Positions 6,031 through 12,913 of a DNA stretch of 14,973 bases are shown one piece after another. Source of the stretch: Phycisphaerae bacterium (GTDB lineage Bacteria > Planctomycetota > Phycisphaerae > Phycisphaerales > SM1A02); assembly GCA_016873355.1 (NCBI GenBank), contig VGXK01000011.1, forward strand, positions 1 through 14,973, in the 5' to 3' direction. Each line of letters opens with the position of its first letter. The stretch's first letter is position 1. A program made the position numbers and the translations under genes. Under the pieces are notes generated by a model. It saw only the letters and a program-made list of their open reading frames with translations. It had not been told where the DNA came from and searched no databases.

Positions 6031-8196
6031 TCAGTAGAAGAGCTGCACCTGGAGGCGAACGACGACCTGTCCGCCGCCGGGCTGGCCGCCGTCGTTGCGC
6101 CAATCGTCGGCGTTCACGGCCTGCCCGAAGATTCCCTGCTGGAAGAGCACCGGCGCGAACGCGTAACTCACCTCGCCCATCACCTTCACCTGCCGTTGAC
6201 GGAACGAGTTCGGATACCACGCGGCGCCGAGCGTGATCACGCTGTTGTGCTGGGCCGCGAAGGGATTGGCGCCGAAGTTCCGGTCCGCGTACGGATTCGT
6301 GCCGCCGCCGACGTATCCGTCGTTCGGCGTGTTCGCACCGTCCGGAACACCGCCCGCGTTGTTCGTCGACGAGTTGTTCGCGAACGGCGACGAGCCGCCC
6401 GGCAGCCATCCCCAGAACGACGCCGTGTTCCCCGCGTAGGCGTTCGATCCGTTGTTCCGCGTGGCGTACCACTCCCATCCGCCGTAGAGCTGGATCTCGT
6501 CCGAGATGAACCAGCCGGCGAGCACGATCACGCCGTAGCTGAAGATCGGCTCGTTGCCGCCGCCGTACCCGGGCACGAACGCCACGATGCCGCCGTCGCT
6601 TCCGTTTCCGGGAACAAGGCTGACGTTGTTCGGCACCGCGTTCGGCCCGTTGCCTGCGCCGTCGAGCGGCGTGAATCCGCCGCTCGGATTCGAAATCCAC
6701 CCGGCGGGAATGCCGCTGGCGATGTTGCCGGTGACGGCGCCGAAGAGACTGAATCCCTCGACGTGGATCATGCCGTCGACGGTCCAGGTCAGGTTCGACG
6801 CGGCGGAGTTGCCGTTGATCGGCAGGTTGTTCGGGTACTGAATCGAGGTCGCGGGAACGAGGATCGGCACGCCGCTTCCGAAGAGCGTCGAACCGGACGC
6901 GACGAGATTCCCGTTCGCGCCGGAGGCGACGCTCCAGGTGTCGTTCGTCGCGGCGCCGAGTCGATGCCCGCCGCGCTGCCAGTTCACCGCGCCGCCTACG
7001 TACATGCCGAAGGGTTCGCCCGGCACGCTGCTCAGGTCGTCGAACTGCCCCCATGTTCCGGCGATCTTCCACTCCGCCCGCGCCGTCAGCGCGCCGTCGC
7101 TGAACGATCCCAAGGACGTGTCGTTGCCGATGATCGCGCTGCCGTTGTTGTTGTTGCCGCCGTCGTTGAAGCTGCCGATCACGCGCAGCGCGTCGTTCTG
7201 GAACTCGAGCTCGATTCCCTGCGTGAACTTGGCGGAGAAGAACTGGTTCGCGAGCGATCGCTGCACGAGCAGCTGCGCCCACGACGCGACGAGCTCCTCC
7301 TTGAGCAGCGGCGGCTTGAACTGCCCCACGGTGATCGACCAGTGCTCGTCGAGCCGCTTCGTGACCAGGGCGTATTCGATTTCCACTCGTCCGCCCGCCG
7401 TTCCCGGCCCGGCGGAGGCGTTCCCGGCGAGCGGTCCCGTGCTCGAGGCGCCGAATGCGTCCGCGCTCGTCGACACCGTGGTGAACGCGGTCTGGCTCGA
7501 CGTGCGTCCCTCGTTGATCGTCAACTGGTACTGCCAGCTCGGATCGACGACATGGCCGCTGAAGGTGAGCTTCATGTCGCGCACCTCGAAGCCGCGCGCC
7601 GTGCGGGCGGTGCGCTGCGGCGCCGTGCCGACGAAGCCCTGGAATCCGCGCAGCTCCGTTCCGCCGGGCGGAGTGCCGAGCGGTCCGGAGGCGGGCGGCT
7701 GATTCGTACCCGCGTCGAGTTGCCCGAGCGAGCGCGTGCTCAGTCGGCTCAGCGCGTACCGCATCTGCATCTGCGCGTTCACGACGAGGCGGAAGTTCCC
7801 GTCCGGCGACGACACGAAGAATCCGCCGTCGTAGCCGGAGATGGCGCCGGCCTCGAAGAGCGCCGCGCCTCGTTCCGCGCCCGCAAGCGAGTCGATCACG
7901 AATCGCCGGAGGTCTTCCGCGCGCTCCTGCGAGAGCGTGCGTTCGCCCCGGATGGCGCGAACGAGCGCCAGGTCGCCGGCATGCTCGTCGACGGCGCGAT
8001 TCAAGCCGTCGAGTTCCGCGCGCATCTCCGCGATGCGCTGCGATCTCGAGTCGTCGCCGCCGCGTGCGTCCGGTGCGGCGGCCGCGGCGATCGCGTCGAT
8101 CGGGCCTGCCGCCGCCGCGGAACACGCGGCACCCGCGAGCAGCGGCAAACCGAGCCGCGAACACGCGGAGTATCGATGTGCGCAGCGCCGCCGCAC
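6031..8196 (-). CDS. Outer-membrane porin, OprO/OprP-like, with N-terminal coiled coil
   Basis: This 721-residue protein has a signal peptide (residues 1-31, ending in an Ala-rich cleavage region). A charged heptad-like helix at about residues 52-105 is a likely periplasmic coiled coil. A long Gly/Asn/Thr-rich stretch of alternating strands and loops follows, ending in 'VVVRLQVQLFY'. The terminal aromatic residue after an amphipathic strand is the classical beta-barrel assembly signal. The barrel entry 'GGFFVSSPDGNFRLVVNAQMQ' region resembles phosphate-selective porin O/P-type proteins. Substrate cannot be read from the sequence; phosphate is only one possibility. The many 'NNGSN'- and 'GGGN'-type stretches are probably extracellular loops. 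The GTG at 8196 is preceded at 12 bases by TAGCCT. The gene is head-to-head with an ABC ATPase, with 44 bases between the start codons. Confidence 0.85.
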   Translation of the reverse strand: MRRRCAHRYSACSRLGLPLLAGAACSAAAAGPIDAIAAAAAPDARGGDDSRSQRIAEMRAELDGLNRAVDEHAGDLALVRAIRGERTLSQERAEDLRRFVIDSLAGAERGAALFEAGAISGYDGGFFVSSPDGNFRLVVNAQMQMRYALSRLSTRSLGQLDAGTNQPPASGPLGTPPGGTELRGFQGFVGTAPQRTARTARGFEVRDMKLTFSGHVVDPSWQYQLTINEGRTSSQTAFTTVSTSADAFGASSTGPLAGNASAGPGTAGGRVEIEYALVTKRLDEHWSITVGQFKPPLLKEELVASWAQLLVQRSLANQFFSAKFTQGIELEFQNDALRVIGSFNDGGNNNNGSAIIGNDTSLGSFSDGALTARAEWKIAGTWGQFDDLSSVPGEPFGMYVGGAVNWQRGGHRLGAATNDTWSVASGANGNLVASGSTLFGSGVPILVPATSIQYPNNLPINGNSAASNLTWTVDGMIHVEGFSLFGAVTGNIASGIPAGWISNPSGGFTPLDGAGNGPNAVPNNVSLVPGNGSDGGIVAFVPGYGGGNEPIFSYGVIVLAGWFISDEIQLYGGWEWYATRNNGSNAYAGNTASFWGWLPGGSSPFANNSSTNNAGGVPDGANTPNDGYVGGGTNPYADRNFGANPFAAQHNSVITLGAAWYPNSFRQRQVKVMGEVSYAFAPVLFQQGIFGQAVNADDWRNDGGQPGGGQVVVRLQVQLFY

Positions 8197-8208
8197 GGTC
8201 GGTCGAAA

Positions 8209-8214
8209 AGGCTA
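8209..8214 (-). promoter_or_regulatory. Candidate -10 element of the porin gene
   Basis: TAGCCT on the minus strand ends 12 bases before the GTG at 8196, the longest spacing in the set. It is 10 bases from the divergent -10 of the ABC gene, so polymerase could probably not occupy both at once. Confidence 0.4.
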
Positions 8215-8224
8215 CTCGGCCGGG

Positions 8225-8230
8225 TATCTT
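8225..8230 (+). promoter_or_regulatory. Candidate -10 element of the ABC ATPase gene
   Basis: TATCTT in 'GGGTATCTT' ends 10 bases before the ATG at 8241. No Shine-Dalgarno sequence lies between them. Confidence 0.5.
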
Positions 8231-8240
8231 CCCTGCCCGC

Positions 8241-9350
<1,110 letters not shown>

Positions 9351-9385
9351 CGCCGCGACGGACGGCGGGAGCGGCGTCGGGCGAA

Positions 9386-9400
9386 ACGAGCGAGGCTCGT
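9386..9400. terminator. Small hairpin in the convergent gap after the ABC gene (weak terminator candidate)
   Basis: ACGAGC and GCTCGT form a perfect 6-base-pair stem with a 3-base loop, midway in the 114-base gap between the ABC stop codon and the end of dciA. There is no T tract on either strand, so intrinsic termination is doubtful. The rest of the gap shows nothing recognisable. Confidence 0.2.
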
Positions 9401-9464
9401 CGAGGTCGACGGCGCGAAGCCGCCCGATCTTGAGCCCGTGCAACGACTGGAGACGACCGTGCGC

Positions 9465-9836
9465 TCACGCGCCGACGCGCAGCCGCACTCGCAGCGATCC
9501 GGCTCGAAGCGCCGCGCGAAGCGCCGCCTCGACGCCGCCACGCAGCGCGCGATCGAGTTCGAACGACGTCGCCGGATCGTCGACGGAGACGAGCAGCGTT
9601 CCGCGCGAGTTGGAGACGACCCGCGAGCGCGCCGCGAGTTCCGCCGGCACGAGCGATTCCCACGCGCGGCCGGCGCTGCCGATCGATCGCTCCTGGCGAG
9701 AAAGTTCTCGCTCGAAGGCGTTCACGATCGGCGCGATCGCGGTGTCGCGCTCGCGACGACCGCGGAAGTTGCGCAATCGTTCGAGCTTGACGATCGTGTC
9801 GGCGTTCCTCACAGGCGATTCCGGTGCGGCGGGCAT
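9465..9836 (-). CDS. dciA: DciA/DUF721-family protein (putative replicative helicase loader)
   Basis: This 123-residue basic protein matches the DUF721/DciA pattern. After a charged N-terminal helix comes 'AWESLVPAELAARSRVV', then a strand 'RGTLLVSVDDPATSFELDRAL', then a helix and a final strand 'SLRVRLRVGA'. The family's usual signature is 'W..(V/L)...lA.hs.p...g.L.V.v.s..w...L', ending in a strand such as 'irf'. DciA proteins assist loading of the DnaB helicase in bacteria lacking DnaC or DnaI. The protein is short, with little beyond the core domain. It lies 27 bases downstream of the thioesterase gene on the same strand, yet has its own TAGCCT hexamer 11 bases before its ATG. The family call is by pattern recognition and moderately sure; the helicase-loading role is inferred from the family. 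Confidence 0.7.
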   Translation of the reverse strand: MPAAPESPVRNADTIVKLERLRNFRGRRERDTAIAPIVNAFERELSRQERSIGSAGRAWESLVPAELAARSRVVSNSRGTLLVSVDDPATSFELDRALRGGVEAALRAALRAGSLRVRLRVGA

Positions 9837-9847
9837 GACGGTCGAGC

Positions 9848-9853
9848 AGGCTA
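9848..9853 (-). promoter_or_regulatory. Candidate -10 element of dciA
   Basis: TAGCCT on the minus strand ends 11 bases before the dciA ATG, within the 27-base gap after the thioesterase stop. dciA could therefore be transcribed on its own as well as by read-through. Confidence 0.4.
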
Positions 9854-9863
9854 CCCAACGGAT

Positions 9864-10280
9864 CTATCGGCGAGCGGTGTGGATCGGCTGCGGATTCGTC
9901 GTGGAATCGAAGAGCCCTTCCGGAATCGGTCGCGCCCGCCCCTCCCGGTCCAGGCACGCGAGCGTGGTCGATCCGATCGCGAGCACCTCGTCGCCGCGAC
10001 GCAGCTCGTAGTCGTGCTCGATCTTCACGTGCCCGGCGCTTCGAAGCGTCGTGCGCAGCGTGACGAGATCGTCGTATCGCGCCGGCGCGCGGTACCTGGC
10101 CTCCAGGCGCACCACCGCGAGAAGTATTCCCTGCGCTTCGAGATCGCGGTAGTTGCGGCCGGTCGAGCGCAGGAGTTCCGTGCGTCCCATCTCGAACCAG
10201 ACGGGGTACACGGTGTGGTGCACGACCCCCATGGGGTCGCACTCGCAGTAGCGCACGCGGATCTCGATCGAGCCGTTCAC
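9864..10280 (-). CDS. Acyl-CoA thioesterase, YbgC/4-hydroxybenzoyl-CoA thioesterase hot-dog family
   Basis: This 138-residue hot-dog-fold protein would hydrolyse an acyl-CoA thioester in the cytosol. The N-terminal strand and catalytic loop read 'RVRYCECDPMGVVHHTVY', with Asp15 at the position of the catalytic Asp of the '(D)(T/P)..G(I/V)V(Y/H)H..Y' motif. The hot-dog helix 'PVWFEMGRTELLRSTG' follows. Later strands 'VRLEARYRAPARYDD', 'VKIEHDYEL' and 'STTLACLDREGRARPIPE' are typical of the family. The length equals the usual 130-140. The frame is open far upstream, but those residues are Arg-rich shadow of mnmE and the ankyrin gene. The GTG at 10280 matches the family start and has TACGCT 7 bases before it. 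YbgC often travels with tol-pal genes; none is present here. Confidence 0.92.
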   Translation of the reverse strand: MNGSIEIRVRYCECDPMGVVHHTVYPVWFEMGRTELLRSTGRNYRDLEAQGILLAVVRLEARYRAPARYDDLVTLRTTLRSAGHVKIEHDYELRRGDEVLAIGSTTLACLDREGRARPIPEGLFDSTTNPQPIHTARR

Positions 10281-10287
10281 GGTCGGC

Positions 10288-10293
10288 AGCGTA
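10288..10293 (-). promoter_or_regulatory. Candidate -10 element of the thioesterase gene
   Basis: TACGCT in 'GCTACGCT' on the minus strand ends 7 bases before the GTG at 10280. It is the main argument for choosing this GTG as the start in a frame that stays open for over 1.9 kb upstream. Confidence 0.5.
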
Positions 10294-10362
10294 GCGACGG
10301 CCGATTCCGCACCGCGACACGCGCGACGCCGTGAGGCCGTGGCGCCGATGCGGGAATTCGAC

Positions 10363-10383
10363 ACGCCGGCGCCGCCGCGGCGT
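10363..10383. other. GC-rich hairpin just after the ankyrin gene
   Basis: ACGCCG (10363-10368) and CGGCGT (10378-10383) form a 6-base-pair stem with a 9-base loop, directly after the ankyrin-gene stop on the minus strand. No T tract follows, so it may stabilise a 3' end rather than terminate. Chance is also possible in DNA this GC-rich. Confidence 0.2.
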
Positions 10384-10384
10384 C

Positions 10385-11230
10385 TCAACCGTCGATGCGC
10401 ACGAGCGTCAGCTCGGGCACGCTGCCGCGAATCGCGACCGAAGTCGCCCTGCCCTCTTCCACCACGAAGCGGAGGCGGACGCTCGGAACGCCCGACGGGA
10501 AGAACTCGTCGTTCCCCACGAACCGGATCATGCGATTGTTCGACCGCGATTCGCCCGTCTCGACATCCACGACCAGTTGCCCGGAGTCGTTGAGTCGACT
10601 CACGAGCTTGAGTCCGCTCTGACCGCACGCGAACGTGCCGATGTATCGCGTCTGCTCCGCCGCCGAGAGCTGCGTGACCTCGAGACCCGTGCCGGCGTCG
10701 CCGAGCGATTCGAGATACGCGATCGTGTCGGCCGCGTGCGTCCCTCCCGCCTTCGCGTGCGCGAGAAGCGGGATGCCGTGCGGTCCGAGCGTGCGCTGGA
10801 TGCCGGGCTTCGCGACGACGAGCGCCTTGACGACATCGGTGTAGCCCAGCATCGCCGCCGCGAAGATGTCGATGCGCGCGCCGTGCGCAAGCAGGAACTC
10901 GGCGATCCCGCGCTGACCGACATGCGATGCGGCGCCGAGCGGCGATTCCCAATCCCCGAAGCCCCAATCCCACCACGCGTTCACGAGCTCGGGGCAGCTC
11001 GTCACAAGTTCCTTGACCCGCTGCTCGTTGAAGTGCGAGACGCCCACGACTTCGGCCACGAGCTTCGGATCCTGTCGCGGAAATCCGGGCCAGGGCTTCC
11101 TGGCGTCGGCGCCGTTGACCGGCGGATCGGCCCCGACGGGTGACCCGGACAACCACGCCAATGCCGCGATGGCCGCGGTGCCCTGTGTTCCTGCGCGAAG
11201 AAGGTCGCGTCGGCTCGCATTCATGCTCAT
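10385..11230 (-). CDS. Tat-exported ankyrin-repeat protein with C-terminal DUF3471-like domain
   Basis: This 281-residue protein starts with a twin-arginine signal ('SRRDLLRAG', then 'GTAAIAALAWLSG'), so it is probably folded before export to the periplasm. Residues about 55-170 look like degenerate ankyrin repeats: 'RVKELVTSCPELVNA', 'SPLGAASHVGQRGIAEFLLAHGARIDIFAAAMLGYTDVVKALV' spans two of them, and 'GIPLLAHAKAGG' a third. After a linker the last 85 residues or so run from 'YIGTFACGQSGLKLV' to 'ELTLVRIDG', a small beta-rich module resembling DUF3471. Ligand and function are unknown. The ATG at 11224 is a close alternative start. Unlike most genes here it lacks a TANNNT hexamer next to its start; the nearest AT-rich element is TAACAG, 23 bases upstream. 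It follows mnmE by 83 bases on the same strand, so co-transcription is possible. Confidence 0.85.
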   Translation of the reverse strand: MSMNASRRDLLRAGTQGTAAIAALAWLSGSPVGADPPVNGADARKPWPGFPRQDPKLVAEVVGVSHFNEQRVKELVTSCPELVNAWWDWGFGDWESPLGAASHVGQRGIAEFLLAHGARIDIFAAAMLGYTDVVKALVVAKPGIQRTLGPHGIPLLAHAKAGGTHAADTIAYLESLGDAGTGLEVTQLSAAEQTRYIGTFACGQSGLKLVSRLNDSGQLVVDVETGESRSNNRMIRFVGNDEFFPSGVPSVRLRFVVEEGRATSVAIRGSVPELTLVRIDG

Positions 11231-11285
11231 GGAGACTGCTCGTTCGGCGAGAACTGTTACCGCCGAGACCTGCTCGTGGTCCTCG

Positions 11286-11310
11286 AAAATCGCGAGGGGA
11301 CGAGCGCCCC
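11286..11310 (-). terminator. Possible weak terminator after mnmE
   Basis: On the minus strand a GGGG/CCCC stem (loop of 7 bases) lies just after the mnmE stop, followed 6 bases later by TTTT. The stem is short and the T tract both displaced and short. A competing CCTCG/CGAGG hairpin uses the same bases. It may attenuate rather than end transcription into the ankyrin gene. Confidence 0.2.
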
Positions 11311-11313
11311 CGA

Positions 11314-12813
11314 CTACTTGCCGATGCAGAATCGCGAGAAGACGAGCGCAAGCAATTCGTCCGCGTGCACGGCGCCCGTGATCTCGCCGAGGGCGTCGAG
11401 CGCGAGCCGAAGCAGCGCGGCCGTCTGCTCGGGCGCCTTCCACGGCCCGGCGGGGACCTCGCGGTTCGATCGCTCGACCGCCTCTCGCAGCGCGCTCGCG
11501 GCACGATCGAGCGCCTGGCGATGGCGCGGCATGAGCGACATGGCGCCCGCGTGCGCCGGCGCGGCGCCGGCGAGCGCTCGCGCCACGGCGCGCGCAAGGT
11601 CTGCGAGCCCGAGGCCGGTCGTCGCACTCGTCTCGATCGCGGGCACCGCGAACGAGTGACCGAAGGCGCCGCGCCGATCACATTTCGTGCGCACGACGAT
11701 CCTCGGACGATCGCCGCAGAGCCCGATTGCGCGGTCGACCGGTTCGGCGCTCGTCGAATCGAGGCAGACGAGCAGCAGATCCGCTTCCCGAATCGCGCGT
11801 TGCGCCGCCTCCGCGATGCGCGCCGAGAGGGTCGAGGCGTCGGCATGGTCAAGCCCCGGCAGATCCACGAGCAGCACGTCGATCGAGGCGCTCGATCGCT
11901 CGATCGACGCATTCGGGTCATCCACACGATCGTTCGGCGCATCGACACGTTCCTTGGGCGCCCTTGCGACGATCCGCCACGGCGCCTCGATCGCGTCGCG
12001 CGTGGTTCCGGCGACGGGACTCGCGACCGTGCGGCGCGCGCCGACGAGCGCGTTGAAGAGCGTGCTCTTGCCTGCGTTCGGCGCGCCGACGAGCACCACG
12101 CGCGGCAGCGATTCGCGCGAGCGCTGCGACGCGCCGCGACCCTCGGTCGCTTCGATCTCCTTCGCAACCTCGCCGATCGACGCCGCCAGCGCCTCGGGCG
12201 TGATCGCGACCACGTCCTCCTCATCCGTGAAGTCGATTCCCGCTTCGAGAAGCGCGGTGCCTTCCGCGACTCGCCGAGACCAGTCGGCGCACGCGCGTCC
12301 GAGCGCTCCGTCGGCGAGTCGTGCCGCCGCGTCGAGTTCCGCGTCGTTCGTGGCGCGGACGAGCGCGGCGATTCCCTCCGCCTCGTCGAGCGAAAGCCGG
12401 CCGTTCAGGAACGCCCGCGCGGAGAACTCGCCGGGTCCCGCGCGTCGCGCGCGAGGATCAAGCGCGAGCATCGACGAGATCACCAGCTCCAGCAGATGCG
12501 GATTCCCCGGCAAGAGCAGCTCGAAGGTGTCGTCACCGGTGGCGCTGCGCGGCCCCGGCATGCGCATCGCGATCGCGGGCAGTCCCGGCGCCGGCACGCG
12601 CAATCGCACCCGTGCCACGCCGCGCGGACCCGGAATCGCCGCGGCCCTGGACGCGCCGTGCGGTTCCTCGCCTCGATCGCCGCGCGATCGCCACGGCGTC
12701 ATGAGCGTCGCGTCGAGCAGCTCGAGCGCGCCGGCGCCCGACACGCGCACGAGCCCACGCCACGACCGTCCCGGCGGCGAACTGACGGCCACGATGATGC
12801 TCGATCGATCCAT
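11314..12813 (-). CDS. mnmE: tRNA modification GTPase MnmE (divergent GTPase domain)
   Basis: With MnmG, MnmE installs the aminomethyl-type modification on wobble U34 of certain tRNAs. This 499-residue protein has the N-terminal folate-binding domain ('IIVAVSSPPG', 'GLVRVSG', 'GPGEFSARAFLNGRLSLDEAE'), a helical domain, and a Ras-like G domain within it. The C-terminus is the hallmark 'FCIGK' with the conserved Cys. G motifs are G1 'GAPNAGKST' (243-251), G2 'GTTRD', G3 'DLPG' (317-320, usually DTAG) and G4 'TKCD' (376-379). A repeat-rich insert at residues 288-312 separates G2 from G3, and the conserved Glu after G3 is not evident. The ATG at 12813 gives the usual N-terminus; a GTG at 12849 would add 12 Arg/Thr-rich residues. 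It follows yidC by 97 bases, the common order, without jag. Confidence 0.95.
   Translation of the reverse strand: MDRSSIIVAVSSPPGRSWRGLVRVSGAGALELLDATLMTPWRSRGDRGEEPHGASRAAAIPGPRGVARVRLRVPAPGLPAIAMRMPGPRSATGDDTFELLLPGNPHLLELVISSMLALDPRARRAGPGEFSARAFLNGRLSLDEAEGIAALVRATNDAELDAAARLADGALGRACADWSRRVAEGTALLEAGIDFTDEEDVVAITPEALAASIGEVAKEIEATEGRGASQRSRESLPRVVLVGAPNAGKSTLFNALVGARRTVASPVAGTTRDAIEAPWRIVARAPKERVDAPNDRVDDPNASIERSSASIDVLLVDLPGLDHADASTLSARIAEAAQRAIREADLLLVCLDSTSAEPVDRAIGLCGDRPRIVVRTKCDRRGAFGHSFAVPAIETSATTGLGLADLARAVARALAGAAPAHAGAMSLMPRHRQALDRAASALREAVERSNREVPAGPWKAPEQTAALLRLALDALGEITGAVHADELLALVFSRFCIGK
11878..11952 (-). repeat. Imperfect 21-base tandem repeat within mnmE
   Basis: On the coding strand two adjacent 21-base units encode ERVDAPN and DRVDDPN, agreeing at about 16 of 21 bases. 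They are followed by two 12-base units encoding ASIE and ASID-type peptides separated by 9 bases. The array lies exactly in the loop between the G2 and G3 motifs and keeps frame, consistent with expansion by slippage. Confidence 0.6.
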
Positions 12814-12913
12814 CGTCCGAGTCCCGCCGCTCCGCGTTCGAGTGCGCACCGCGGCGTGCGCTACCGGGCGCGGCGCCGCACCGAGCGCCCGCGCCGGCAG
12901 GCGGCGCGTCGCG
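12814..12913. other. yidC-mnmE intergenic region
   Basis: One hundred bases separate yidC and mnmE. A 7-base-pair GC stem (12867-12873 with 12889-12895, 15-base loop) is visible but has no T tract. The nearest TANNNT-like element, TAGCGC, lacks the final T and stands 8 bases before the alternative GTG at 12849. I therefore expect mnmE to be read at least partly from the yidC promoter. Confidence 0.45.

Noticed and set aside
7140..7170. GTTGTTGTTG-like triplet run in the porin gene as a microsatellite
   Set aside because: It encodes an Asn run inside a Gly/Asn-rich loop region and is only a few triplets long, consistent with ordinary loop composition.
11231..11443. Upstream extension of the ankyrin protein to 11443
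   Set aside because: It would overlap mnmE and bury the twin-arginine signal inside the protein; starts at 11230 or 11224 place the signal at the N-terminus.
10281..12224. Long in-frame upstream extension of the thioesterase
   Set aside because: Residues before the GTG at 10280 are Arg/Ser-rich shadow of mnmE and the ankyrin gene; the thioesterase family starts at this point and the promoter-like box supports it.
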